DNA of 64,000 nucleotides from Augochlora pura. Its lineage: Eukaryota > Arthropoda > Insecta > Hymenoptera > Halictidae. The position numbers and the translations under genes are program-made. The stretch lies in NCBI RefSeq assembly GCF_028453695.1, contig NC_135774.1, forward strand, positions 2,666,001-2,730,000. Direction: 5' to 3'. The notes beneath the pieces are model-generated. The model had not been told where the DNA came from. It ran no database searches and was given only the letters and a program-made list of their open reading frames with translations. This document shows, piece by piece, positions 39,301 to 51,324 of this stretch; the first letter of the stretch is position 1, and every line of letters begins with the position of its first letter.

Positions 39301-41829
39301 GGGAGGACGAGTTAATTCGCTCGAAGGAGGACAAAGAGGAACATCGGCCGGCGCACCGTTCGACGCACGAAGAGCCGCGGCATACTTATAAACGAGGACC
39401 GCACAGACAAGCGTGTCGGAAGGTATACCTATCGTGCACATAGGCACTATATTATGTACTCCGGTATCCGCGCGCCTAGCTGGCGCCCGACGCATACTTT
39501 ATCGTCTTTCTAAACTCGGTATCGTGCGAACGGCAAAATTTAAATATTTATTATTTCGCAAGCGCCGCGGCGGAGCTGCCACGGATTCCGGCGAAAACTC
39601 CTTCTGTCGCGTACCCGGTGGGGGCCGATCCCGCGGGACTCTTTCGCGGGTTCCAGGGTTCCAGGTGGCGCCAGGCCGGCCACGTAAATCTATCGATCGA
39701 TCGTGAATCATTCGGGGAGGGCCGGGCGAGGATCGTAACCGGCGAGACTCCGTTCGCGGACGATTTTATCGTTGCCGCGAGGTCGCGGCGTAACGGACTC
39801 AATTTCTGTCGCGACTTCCTCGATCCCTCCCTCCGTCCGGTCTCTCTCGCCGCTTCCTCTCCTCTCCCCTCTCTCTCACTCTTTCTCCGCGCTCGCCGGT
39901 TTTCATGAAAACGAGACCGCCACGAACACAAGCCCCCATCCATCTTCACCTTCTCGTTTTTTCCTCGATCGACGAATACTCACGTGCATCGATAAAACGT
40001 TTAAATTGCACGCGTCCTTAATTGCGCCGCGCGCTGACCGGCCCCGCGCAAAAACCGGCAGACGAGTTTAAACACGTCGTTGCTGCCTTTTTTCTCTCTC
40101 CCTCCCTCAGTCATCCACCGCCTCCTCCTCCTCCTCCTCCTCCTCGTTCCCCCCCCCCCCCCCCCTTCTCCGCCGCGTCCCCGTCGTTCCGGAGAACGTA
40201 CAATTTTGCAATTACCGTGGCTGCGCCGTGTGACGTAGCGGCCGGCATGTCTGCATCTGCTTCTCTCGGCTCTCTTATCTGGCATTCTTTATTTTTCATC
40301 GGCGCTCCGAGACTTTTCTCGTTTCTGCTATTCCCCCTCGTTAACCAACCGTCGGCTCCGTGGAAACCGATAAACTGGCCGGCCAATTGGACGTCGCCGT
40401 TTAATCCGCGGATCGATCTAGATTCGCCCTCGCGATACAGGGACCGCGATCGCGACTTTACGACCCGTGGGATCGTTTTCGGAACGAGTCAATTAAAACC
40501 GTCGGCCGCGAAACTACGATTTTCAACGATCAGGCTCGGCTTTCAAAGCCGATTGTATATACTAGCTACGAAATCTTGCACGATAATAGAATCTTGTAGA
40601 ACCGTCTTCATTTGTTCTCTCAAACCTTCGTTTCATGTCTCAGTCTATGTTTCTTAGTCTATTTCAACTGTTCTGTCTCGGTCCTTTAACCCGATCACGA
40701 AATGAGGAAACCGATCGTAAATTCTAAAACGAAGCATGATGGAGGTTGCGAGAAAGTCTTTCGTGCAACCGTTTCCTGTTATTCTTCGTCATAACCACGG
40801 CGCTCGAAACGAAGTAGTAACCAAGAGCTAGAACGAATGATGTTGAGAGCCGCAAGAAGATCTTTCGTGCAACTAATCTGCATTAGTTCTGTATCGCAAT
40901 CATAGTGTTCCAGACGAAGAGACTAAGCTGGAAAGCCGATGGAAAGATACAAGAAAATCTTTCGCATAATTGTTTCCTGTTATTCCCCGTAATAATCACG
41001 GTGTTCAAAGTAAAACAATGATATTTAAAACGAAAGATGTTGAGAGTTGTAAGAAAATTTTTCGTGGACTTTCGAGTAACGTGTGGCGCTAAACCACATC
41101 CTCCGCGGTTGCTTATCATAGTCGCGGTGTTTAAAACAGCGCAATACTTGGGAAACCGACCATGCAAATCGCAAAAGTTAATTCCCGATACCTCGACGCG
41201 GCGTCCGCGTCGAATTGGCGCCGGGAAATCGAATGTAGCACGGTGGAAAAGCTTCCGGAGTCCGCGGGAAGCACGAACGGGAAGCATCCCGAAGTCTTTA
41301 AAAATAGCGTGCGCGCGGCGAGCGTAATTACTCCGAGTTATTCGGAGTAATTACCGGCGTGGCATGCGATACGGCTGGCGAAGGAAAGTGCACCGTAATC
41401 GGCGATCATCCAGCGGGAAACGTTGCCATGCAGCGAGGACCCACGTGTAACAGTAAACCCGCGACGAGAGACAACGGAGGCATGCAGGAACGCGCGACAG
41501 TCGAGCAGAAAAGAAAGAGCAGCGGCGCGTTGCGAGACCAGATTCGATCGAGGGGATCGCGAGCGAGCACATCAGTTTTCCCCATTGATTTCGCCGAGGC
41601 TACCCCCGCCACCCACGTGGCCTCGTTCACGCGCTGCTCTCGGCGCCGCTCGTGCACCGAACTTTCCCATGAAATCACGCGCCCGAAATGAAACCACGTT
41701 ACCATTGTCATCGGATTTCCCATCGTTGTCGCCGAGCACGTCGTAGTCGAGATCCACGGACGCACCGATAGCCGCCATGGACAGGCTGGACACCATGGTC
41801 ACGAAAGTCAACAAGTCTCTGGACAGCAT
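16152..41829 (-). CDS. BAMBI: BAMBI homolog (BMP and activin membrane-bound inhibitor), 3 exons
   Basis: BAMBI is a single-pass pseudoreceptor resembling type I TGF-beta receptors but lacking the kinase, and it blocks BMP/activin signalling at the cell surface. Exons are 41829-41703, 17433-17161 and 16408-16152, giving 218 residues. Exon 1 encodes a signal peptide (MLSRDLLTFVTMVSSLSMAA) and an acidic stretch. Its GTAACG donor leaves phase 1, which matches exon 2. Exon 2 is the three-finger ectodomain: CYCNQPECVPQGYMC, GCFTEL, GGCLDE and the closing LCCEQDLCNHV, with a possible N-glycosylation site NKT. Exon 3 holds the membrane span at about residues 164-184 (IAVPICGGIVLLILASLALR), strikingly like vertebrate BAMBI, and a short proline-rich tail of about 30 residues, shorter than the vertebrate tail. 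There is no kinase domain. Exons 2 and 3 are firm. Exon 1 is 24 kb away and rests on phase, signal peptide and position. Confidence 0.85.
18675..19038. repeat. Duplicated 41-bp intronic motif (two direct copies)
   Basis: Copies at about 18675-18715 and 18998-19038 match at about 37 of 41 positions. Both contain TTGTTTATTATG and GCCATCTTTATCCG. Weaker similarity continues about 25 bases upstream of each copy. They lie in the same orientation, 323 bases apart. Confidence 0.75.
22801..22862. repeat. (GA)n microsatellite
   Basis: An interrupted GAGA tract in the BAMBI intron. Runs of this type can bind GAGA-type factors in insects, but nothing else here supports a regulatory role. Confidence 0.85.
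27341..27376. repeat. (GA)n microsatellite
   Basis: A pure GA run of about 16 units in the BAMBI intron. It creates the Ser-Leu repeat near the N terminus of the spurious 279-codon minus-strand frame. Confidence 0.9.
34655..34687. repeat. Poly-G run
   Basis: A nearly uninterrupted guanine homopolymer of about 33 bases broken by one or two C, in the BAMBI intron. Its length is prone to sequencing error, and it could form a G-quadruplex. Confidence 0.9.
40121..40166. repeat. (CTC)n followed by a poly-C run
   Basis: About eight CTC units followed by a run of about 17 C. A poly-Gly or poly-Pro reading on either strand is a repeat artefact. Confidence 0.9.
40640..41140. repeat. Degenerate tandem repeat with a period of about 100 bp
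   Basis: Unit starts recognised by GATG followed by GAGA-like and AAGAAAATCTTTCGTGCAA-like sequence fall at 40738, 40839, 40938 and 41036, a spacing of 98-101 bases. A further degenerate partial copy precedes 40738. Each unit also shares a CTGTTATTC-like block and a CACGGTGTTC-like block. No open frame persists through the units. Confidence 0.75.
41324..41354. repeat. Perfect 13-bp inverted repeat (hairpin) containing TAATTA
   Basis: GTAATTACTCCGA (41324-41336) and its exact reverse complement (41342-41354) are separated by 5 bases, about 350 bases downstream of BAMBI exon 1 within the intron. Each arm carries TAATTA, the core site of many homeodomain proteins. Confidence 0.8.
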
Positions 41830-43785
41830 CTTTTCCTGGACGATCGCACGCACTGTGTTTACGGGAAAACCACGGCGATCCCCGCCGATCCTCCGATCAC
41901 GTTGACGGAACTGTTCTTGGATCGCGTATGATCAATGCCAGTCGCGGTCAAACCCCATCGAAACTAAACGCGCCGCGATTCCTTTTTTTTTCGTGGAACT
42001 CCGAATTTGTCACGAGACGCGTGTCCTGTTCGCGACCGGCGACAGATTCATAATAATGAATCGCACGAGCGAGCAGAGCGATCGGTGTGACTGAGAGAGA
42101 ATCGTCTGGCTACGGAGAGGGAACGACGAGCGACCGATCCCTTCGATGGTCGACGCTTGACTGACTGACTCACTTCGGGCTCGGGCCTCGAAAAGCAAAC
42201 GCCAGCCCTGCAGCCGGACGACTCCACCGCGGCTGGCGCGCACCAGGGGCACCCGGCGAAGAGAACACTCGCCAGATAGTTTTTAAACGAGTCCCGCCTC
42301 CGGCTGCGATAGTGTGCGCGCCCCTTGTCGGTGAACCACGCACCGTGAACCCCGCGCCTCGCAATACGCACGTTCAACGGACTGGGACCGCCGCGTTAAT
42401 CTACGATCTAGTCTCCGCTAGTTTACGCCGGAACCGCTCATTATTCCGACGATATCGAACGGCAATTTTTATATCGGCGCCGATCGCAGCCACGGGTAAT
42501 CGATGTTTATCCATGTCGCGAAAAACTTCGTACCTGCGGGGCGTACGCCCGAAAAAATAAACACAGGAGCGATTAGATTAGTCCTCGATTTTTCGACCGC
42601 CCTCGCTGGAACTCGATGGGAAAATTCGCTCGCGTTCGAGAATTTCGTACTAAATCGTTTGCGATTTCTTTTTGCCGATATTTGTGGATATCTTTGGGCT
42701 GTTTGCTATTTCGACGGACAAAAATTTATGAGCTGTTGAAAAACGTGATACACGTCGGGCATCGGAAATTTGGAATTAAGGAGGCTATTTTTAAAGACCG
42801 ACGACTGTTTGAAAAATATTGAGAAACTGTTGCAGGTTGATAATAAGTTTGGAATAACTTGTAAGGTGTACGATCATCAAGTGCACCATTGTCTCGAGGT
42901 TTCAGGAACGGTGAACAACCATCATCGATGCATTGAAGAATGCATTGTCTAACGACGGCGAATTAAGCAGCAAAGTTCCGCGGACGAATTTTGAAAACGC
43001 TGGAAAATAGATTGCGCGCATCTACGCCAAGTGGGGCAGGGAACATCGAGTGGATCGGCTAACCCTAAGCCAGCTTCGGCAGCATGGCTCTTTCTGGAGC
43101 ACATTTGGTCCCCATAAGCGCGACGGTGGGGTATCTGGCTGCGCGGTCCTCGCGCTGGTCCTCTGTCACGGGGTCCTCTCGCGGCTCGGGGCGCATCATC
43201 GATCTTCATGGGATCGTCATCGAACCAATTCGATCGGTTAGGAGAGGATCAAGAGCACACATGGCCTGTGTGTGCCACTTACGTTAATGGCAGCCACTGT
43301 ACCAGAACGTAGTATGCGGGCAGGCCGGGTGTGTGCTCGTGTGTGTTGGTAAAAGGTTGAGTGGCGCGGATCGACGCCGGGAAATGGGCGGTCGGCGAGG
43401 GAAACGAGGGACAGAGAGAAGGGAGACAGTGGCGCCTGAGCCCCGAGGCGGAGACGCCACGACGGCGAGCGCGTGTGGGTGAGTGTCTGTGGCGGAGCAT
43501 GTTGCACGCACACACGGCGAGCAGCGAACGCACACACGGGCAGAGGTTCGCACGGACGCGGGACACGGTAACACACAGAGCTGTGTGTTGTACTTGGCGG
43601 AGGAGCGCGCGCGAGCACGCTTGAGCACGCTTCGTGCGTCCTGAACGGAAGAAGAGGGACGACGATGTAAAGAGGCGGCATGGCAGCTTGCTTCCACCGA
43701 TCGTCAGCCCTTCTCCCGTCGACCGGTCTCCTTTTTAGCTTTGTCGTGCGCTATGTCGTCCCGCGGCCACTTCTTCAGCCACTTT

Positions 43786-43960
43786 ATACCGGTATGATTT
43801 TGATACCGGTATTATTCCAGCGTGGCTGCGCCAAAACAGATATAATACCGAAATCTAAAGAATGCAGAAAAACGGTATAATACCGATACGCTACGAAAAA
43901 CGATATAATACCGAAACGGATATAGTACCGTAACCGATTGTAATACCGAGACCGATGTGT
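43786..43960. repeat. Array of ATACCGGTAT palindromes and TATAATACCG units
   Basis: The palindrome ATACCGGTAT occurs at 43786-43795 and 43803-43812. Related units built on TATAATACCGA follow at about 43841, 43876, 43904, 43921 (as TATAGTACCG) and 43939 (as TGTAATACCG). The spacing is irregular at 16-35 bases. The composition is sharply more AT-rich than the flanks. Confidence 0.75.
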
Positions 43961-46900
43961 ACAGCGAAAGCCGAAATAAATGCCGACAGTAGTTTGATAT
44001 TCCGCTCGGGTAGAGTCATTAAAGATTAAAATGATGCGCCTCCAGACTCTCATTATATAACCATGCTGTTATAAGGCATGTTATAAGGCCCGTAAATATA
44101 ATAACGATAAGAATATAATGGCGGTTATTGACTTCTGCTTGAGCGCACGCTACTGGTTAAAATTGATCACGAAGACACATTTCTATTACGATTCTTGAAA
44201 AAATTTTAATAATATTCTATAGCCACGATTTTCAATATTTCAAACACGAGTATATTTAACCCGGTGGCAAGAACCTGTTACATTATAGAGCGATTCTTCC
44301 ACAAAGTTCAAAAGACTCCAGAAAATTATACGAAGTCTGTAATCCGGAAAAATAGGAGGGAATTATAGGTAAATATACCGGCATACCTGAATTCTGGTTT
44401 CCAAAGAATTACGAACAACCGAAAATTACCTGTATTTCTCATCTTGGTACAAAACTCTGCAGTTCTTACGCTAGTCGCGAAGACAGCACTGGTGGCAGCT
44501 TTTAGCGAGCGATAATCGGCCGTAATGTTCGGCATCGAACGTAGAAAAATCAGCCGAAAGCGAGGACGCGCTCAAGCAGGCCGATCGACGAGATAAATCG
44601 TCACCCTTTGTCCCGATAATCGGTTTCCCCCATTCACCGGCCTTATTATGCATACGCGTGGCTCTCGTTGGCCGTTCCCCCGGTCCTCTTTCACGGCGGA
44701 TCAGCCGGCCGACGGCCAGAGATCACCACCTGGATCGACCGGTTGCGGTGACGCGAATATAACAGGTGAGGAGACGCGTATTAAGTTCGCTCGGCTAATT
44801 CGTCGGTCCTTAAGTGGATTCCGCGAAAGGGGGTCCCGCGTGTCTCGTCCGCAGACAGTATATGTAATCATGTACGGAGCCTCGTGTTTTTATTTTTGTT
44901 TTTTTTTTCACGGAGACTCACCGCGGCCGTCCGCTCGCCGACGGATTCTCTCGAAAAACGCAAAAACACCCGAGTCCATCGATCTCGTTCCGTGGAAGCC
45001 GTGGCCCGATAACTTTTGAATAGGAGCGTTTCAAAGTCGGCGGCACGCCGCGTATTTTTAGCCGGGCATTAGCCAATTAGCTATTAACTCGTTGGCGCCA
45101 CGGCGGTCATCCTATTTTTGCTTGTTTCTTGCCCGCGACGGGGTAATGCATCGTTACCCCCTTCCGTGGGCCGACCGTTCCGCCACCCCCCTCGTACAGG
45201 ATAATCCGATCCGGTGTGACGCGCGGGCACAAGTCGACCCGCCCGTTCGCAAACACTTTGCCAAATGAAATATGCCTCCGCCGCGGAGTCGCGTTACCGA
45301 TATTACGACCGAAGAACGACAGCGATCAAATTTTACGACGCCGCTGTGGTATTCCCGGGGCCGGTTCGCCGCCGATGTCTTCTTATTAGGCGGGCAAGAT
45401 AACGGCGCGGACAAAGGAGAGAGACCCTCGTCGACAATCGTCGCGCACGTAATCCCTCCCCTCCGATGGCTGGTCGAAATACGTCCGGATCAGAAATAAA
45501 ACTCGTTTACACGAGTCTTAAATCATTACCGCGGTCGTAAATTCCCGGTGAATTAGCTCTGCAACCGCGAATCCCACTGATTTTCGACCTTGTGGCGTAC
45601 CAAGACCTAGGCTCGACCACCGTACGCCTATCACGCGATGCAGACGTGCCGGAAGGATTTGGTTGACTCTCGATTCCCGTCGTCGAAGTAGATGAAGAAA
45701 ACTACAGCATCATCTGCGATATCAATCGATTATGAATCGCTGTGAGAGGAGTGAAATAAATTAGAAAATCTCTATGAACTAACTCAACTCCAAATTATCT
45801 TAACAATAAATTCGGTAAACAATATACAAGTCGCTGAACAATAACGCTACTTGTTTTTCCACCGTGGTAAAAAATTCCTTACACCGCTACGATTGAAATT
45901 AAGGGTGCTGCTCCGTGTTTTACCCCGCATTTGCAGCATGATCGACAAGAGGAGATATACAAATTGGACGGGAAAAGTAATCGTCGGCAGGAAGAGGAAG
46001 GATGAAGACGGTGGAGCCGTAGCAGGTCCGACGAAGGAGCACGAAGCGGAAAGGAGAGAAACGTCTTGTTAGTGGCTCGTGGATGAACCAGTTAGACAAC
46101 CGGTAGATGTCTATCTGAGATATTCGGTGGTTCGGCGATCGAGGGTCGGGTATCTGGGCCCGAATCGAGTCCATACGCTCCCCTGAGTGATTGATTCCCT
46201 CTGGACGCAACGAATGCGGTGGTCAAGCCGGCTACAGGCCCGAGCCGGGCCCGAGAACCCGGCGAGCACCTGGTTATGGCCGGGGCTGGTCGGTTCTCAG
46301 GGCGCAGCTAATGGAACGGACTATTGTTTGTCATGGCCCCAGCCGGCATGACTAAGGCCGTCGCGTATGATCGAGGAGATCGAAGGGGAAATAGCAAGCC
46401 GGAACGGTGTGGTGTCGATCGGGAAACAATTCAACCAGCTTTTCCGTCCGCAGTTCCGTATATTCGACTTTACATGTAACGCATTAATGAACCCATAAAC
46501 CCAGCGACCGTGGACTCGGTGTCTCGCTAGCCTGTCTCTCGAGCTAAGCGCGCTATACATGACAGTATACTACGTCGGTATACTGCAACGAATGGGGTAG
46601 ATCTAGCGATCGTGGCCACGTTAAAGATTTATAGAAATTTCGATAGAAATATCCTGAAAGTATCGTATGAGAAATGTACAAGTTTTAATAGATTAATTAA
46701 TTTCGTTAGTTTTAATATCTATCTTACAATACGGTAATAAAATAACTCCAGAATTATTACACATTATTCACCGTTTACGGCCACTTGTACACCAGATCTG
46801 GCTATATTCAGCGGCATTTCTGACCACCTCATAAATTTTTAATACGAATGGATTAACATGCAACAGAATGTTTAATGTTCGCATTTACATATTTAAAAAC

Positions 46901-46984
46901 GACAACATGACTAACAATAAGGCTAACAAATTTTGCTGCGTTGTACTTCCATGATTTCTTTCGTTCTTCGTATTTTTTAAACTT

Positions 46985-47921
46985 CAAAGACTAAAATATG
47001 ATTAATAACACCGACGATCAAAATGGTGCCCCGGCCACGACCGGTACATCGACCCCGGAGCAACGAATAAAATATAAAACGGGTCTAAACGGGAATGCAG
47101 TTCGACTGTGCGCTCGTTATCTTATCTCGCCGACGATGCGCTCGCCGGAAGCGTCCGAATTATCAGTCCACCGGCGTGCTCTGTCACCCTCCCTTTCTCT
47201 CGTCGTTCGATTTCCCTCCCCCTTTTGTTACACGGCCACCGAGGATGACTAATTGCACGGGGACAACCGAGGCATCTCCAGTTCGGGGCGTCCGGAACCT
47301 TCGCCGACCGGCCGCGCTCTCGAGTGTTACTCATACTCGAAACAAAAGATTCACGGTTGTTTGCCAGGAGCTGTGTGTCCCTCGACGAGGCCCCCGTCAC
47401 GCGCTCGATGACTCTCGAAACTGGACGGTCCCGTGGGATCCGTTCGCCACGGTGCATCCATCACCCTGAACAAACAGAGGAACGCTCGATTCAGTATAAA
47501 CGAGATATCACTTTTATCTACGACTGCGGCCCTCCAGGGCGCTGGCACTTTCGTCGGGTCGGAGAGAACGGTGACAGCTTTCGTCAGCTTTAAAATGAAT
47601 TTTGCGTTCTTCTTTCTTTCGTTCTTTGTATCTTTTTGATTCGCATTCTGCTGGTCGCGAGAGATCGCAGCCAAGTACAAAGACTAAAATACGATTAATA
47701 ACACCGACGAACAAAAATGGTGCTCCCCCGGCCACGTCCGGTGCATCGACCCTGGAGCAGCGAATAAAATATAAAACGGGTCTAAAACGGGAATGCAGTT
47801 CGCCTGTGCGCTCGTTATCTTATCTCGCCGACGATGCGCTCGCCGGAAGCGTCAGAATAATCGGTCCACCGGCGTGCTCTGTCACCCTCTCTTTTTCTCG
47901 TCGTTCGATTCCCTCCCCCTC
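46985..47921. repeat. Direct duplication of a segment of about 240 bp
   Basis: 46985-47222 and 47678-47921 are near-identical direct copies. Both begin CAAAGACTAAAATA and share ATTAATAACACCGACGA and CGCTCGTTATCTTATCTCGC, ending in a CCCTCCCCCT-like pyrimidine tract. Similarity extends upstream with a gap, through TTCTTTCGTTCTT. The 455 bases between are unrelated. Small differences and indels show an old or diverging duplication. The open frames in both copies shift between copies, so it does not look coding. Confidence 0.85.
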
Positions 47922-50900
47922 GGGTCCAGCGAAAATCAGAAGTCCATGCTCTTACCCGCTTGATCCGTTCTCGACGACGAGGCTGTGTGCAGCCTTGGGC
48001 CAGGTACGCTTTGGAGGAGAACCATACGGGTGGCGGTCACTCGACGCTGCCCACGGTGTACGGATTCGCCTTGAGAAACCTGCGGATCGTCGAGAAAAGT
48101 TAGGCAATTCACAGACCGTTAGCTACCGGCGCACAGTGGAGTACTTTGGCCTGAAAAGATGCTGACAATTATTTCGTTCCACGATTATGTTCTCGTGAGA
48201 ATTTCGATACGAAACGTGTACTCGTTGTGTATTTTTCGCAAGATCTTTCACGTTGACTTTTGGCCAGTTCTCAGACCAAATACTCCACCGTAGAGTGGCG
48301 CCGAAAATACGCCGCGATAAGCACCGACTAAAAGAGAGTACACTCGCGGCTTATCACGCGCGGCCGTCTCTTATCCTAATTCACCTTCCCGCAGGGAGGG
48401 TGCACCGATAAAGAGCGGAGCCGATTCAGAGAGCCGGCCGCGTTATCCGCGTGACAAGGCAACGTCATTACACGCGCCCACATTAGTAAGGCCGGGGCCG
48501 TGTGAAACACGAAGAAATCGGGAAAGGAACGTCGCGGCGGCTTCCCCCCGCGCGCACGCCTCCTCGCCGGGGCCCGACGCAGGGACGGGACGGTCGAAAC
48601 ACACGCTGCGAGGCGAGATAAAGAAAGAGGAAAGAGAGCAACGCGTCCGAGACGGTGGACACGAGGGCCGGGGGGCCCCCGAGACATTCCCGAACTCGAA
48701 AACCCACTTAGCCGTTCGGGGGCCGAAGATTAGAGGGCAGACCCCCGGTGGGCCCACGGGCCCCGCTATCTTCTCGGTGAGGTCCCTCGGAAGAGGCCGG
48801 GCTGATAACGGGGCCAGTTGCGCGCCGCTTTTAGCGCGCCGCGGCGCGACGGACCGGCCGCGTCGCCGATCGTCCGACCGGATGGAATCGGTCGTCACCG
48901 CGGGGGAAAAAACGAGCAGCCGGACCTGGATAATAAAGAGCCTCCGAACTGGTCCCGGTGTCCCCCGACGAAATGGCAGCCGCTCCGTTGCGGATCCGGT
49001 TAAATGATATCAACGCGTGTTCGGTACGCGTCCGCGCGAAACGCGTCGGCATCGTCGCCGCGAACGGACGCGCGCTTGCTGGTTTAATCTGGCGTCGTAA
49101 AGCGGCGCCGTTTAAGCTTTATCGCGGAATAATTTGAAGCTAATCGACCGCGAACGTTTCGCTGGGCGGAACCTTGAGGATCTCCGAATTCGACGAAACT
49201 TTTTCCTTCAATTTTTGCAGGGACTCCTGAGGATTATTGAAATATATTTCTGATGACATTTCTTGCGGTCCTATTATCCCGTCACCTAATTATTAATAAC
49301 GAAACGATTAATCAATTAACGATAATTAAATTAAATAAATTACTTAAAGAAATTCTAGAAAAGATCTGTCAACGAGGCAGAAATGTGTTAGTTGAGGCAA
49401 AAGAGGAGAAGCTAGGAGAAAGAGAATTGTTGGCGAGAAAGTATGAGAAACAGAGGTAGGGAAAGAAGCGTGCGAGAAGCGGCGATGTTATACATATTTG
49501 CTTTGCTACATTAAATACAAACTCGCGCGAGATGTGTGCACAAGAGAGGGGGACGAGAGGAGTGTATACACTCGTGAACGCGAAGCTCCTGCGAGAAGGA
49601 ATGTCGCGAGTGGGCAGTGGCACCGGAGTCGATTATGCATCCGTGTATAGATTCAAGCGATCGAAAATCAATTGGTAACGACGGTGATTGAAAAGAAAGG
49701 TTGCTCAACCTGGATTGTCGAACCTGCCCGAGGGCATGGAACGGACGGCGCGGTTCGGGCCCCGGTAGAGAATTATGGCGCCGAATCGGTCACGATCCTA
49801 GATTCCACCCGGTGGTACGGCGGAGCAGCGATCGATTGTTCATCGAGAGATATCGAAGGCGGGACACGGCGCGCGTGCCACGTTTATCGGGATCGGCAAT
49901 AAGAGGACTCGTTGTACGATGTATTAATACCGGCGATATATCAAGTCCGGTGTTGTCCGGCTACGGCCGATAATCTCGGATTTAACGGGGCCGGCATCGA
50001 TTTTCGACGCCGCGGACACTGAATCGACCGTAAAGCGCCCCGGCTAGAGACGGTCCTCGACGGCCCCGCGTGGCTCGCCACGGCTAACGCGAACACCGGT
50101 GATTGTTAACGGGTCGCCGAGTTAATATTAGCACAAGGTTTTTCCATACGCTCCGCTTTCGAAGCGAACCGACGCGAGAAAACACGCGAGCTAATAAGGG
50201 CATGCCTCGGACGGAGACCGGCGGCGCTCTATTGGAACGGCAGAATTTCCTGGCACGGCCCTTGGATCCCTTATCCGCGGAAACGAATCCCCGGGCACTC
50301 TTTCGCCTCTTCGATCGTGAATTTCCGCGCGGGGTGAGTCGCGGCGATCGATTCGACGCATGCCGACCATGCCAGCGACCAATGCCAAGCAATTACAATT
50401 ATGTACCAACTTCCATATCGAGGCTCCGAATTAAACCGGTGAACTCCGCATGGATCGAACGGATGCAAATTGCTCGGGAACCCGGGTCAAGAAAACAGTT
50501 CTCTCGGACTGCTTGGGACCGAAATGAAAAGTCACTGGTTCGTATTGATTCGGAGCTATGTCTCCGCTGTGTTGAAATGCCTAAGTAGTCACGCTTATGA
50601 ACAGAAACTTCAGAAATCCTATATTTGACGCGATAGCCGAGTTGTAATGCGACAACTAAGTTTCATGGCTCTATTCTTTAGACGAGGTTTTCACCAAATC
50701 CGCGAAAAACATCTCGATATTTTATTCCATAAAAGTCGTCTCTTTCTTCTTCGAATCATAATGACAGAATTATAGTTGCATACTTGTGACTTCAAATTAT
50801 CCTATCTCATCCCGCATCTTATCCAATTCGCGGTCGCTGAACTAAATCTTAAGACGTCGCAAGAAGCGTCCGCGGTGAAATCGAATCCTCGCGACGAAGC

Positions 50901-51093
50901 CATTGTTGGCGATTGCTTCCGACGGAAGAAACTTGCATCGCCGAGCACCGAACGGTGGACGGAGCGGGTCGTACGGGAACGAAGGAGGCGCAGTGGAAAC
51001 AAACAGGCAGGCGGGACTTGTTTATAAAATACCGGCGGGTGAAAGGAATCGAAAAACATTTCTGGCAGTACGTCAAAAAAACAGAAACGACGA

Positions 51094-51126
51094 GCGCGCG
51101 CGCGCGCGCGCGCGTGTGTGTGTGCG
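51094..51126. repeat. (CG)n/(TG)n dinucleotide tract
   Basis: An alternating purine-pyrimidine run of GC units followed by GT units, a sequence type able to adopt Z-DNA. It interrupts the open frame that continues past the last recognisable exon of the BAMBI-like gene, encoding an alternating Ala-Arg run there. Confidence 0.9.
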
Positions 51127-51324
51127 CAGCGGAGAGACCCGAGCCGGCCGCTGCGCCGTAAACTCTCGACTTTATTGAAACGATTCGGCGGCGTTGTTTT
51201 TCCGCGCGGCGCGCGAAACGGTGAAAAAGTGGCGCGAGATCCGACACCTTCCGCGGCGAAAGTCGCACGCGATCGGTGAACGAACAGCAGCGCGGCATGG
51301 ACGCGATAAGAAAAATTCGCAGAC

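Larger units (their letters stand above)
17434..41702 (-). other. Giant first intron of the BAMBI homolog (about 24.3 kb)
   Basis: GC- and CpG-rich noncoding DNA making up over a third of the window. It holds many overlapping open frames on both strands, up to 279 codons, but none has a recognisable domain, and several translate GA or CCT repeats. It contains a duplicated segment of about 41 bp (18675 and 18998), a roughly 100-bp tandem repeat (40640-41140), a perfect hairpin (41324-41354) and several microsatellites. Developmental enhancers are plausible but cannot be demonstrated from one sequence. Confidence 0.7.
41830..51324. other. Gene-poor interval between the two BAMBI-like genes
   Basis: The part next to 41830 should hold the 5' UTR and promoter of the BAMBI homolog; the far end should hold the 3' end of the second BAMBI-like gene. 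I recognise no coding exon between them. It contains a TATAATACCG array (43786-43960), an AT-rich patch (about 43.8-44.5 kb), a duplicated segment of about 240 bp (46985 and 47678) and many GC-driven open frames. Confidence 0.55.

Noticed and set aside
43050..43110. Short resemblance to the start of U6 snRNA (CTTCGGCAGCA)
   Set aside because: The similarity ends after about a dozen bases, and no downstream U6 core or terminator T-run follows.
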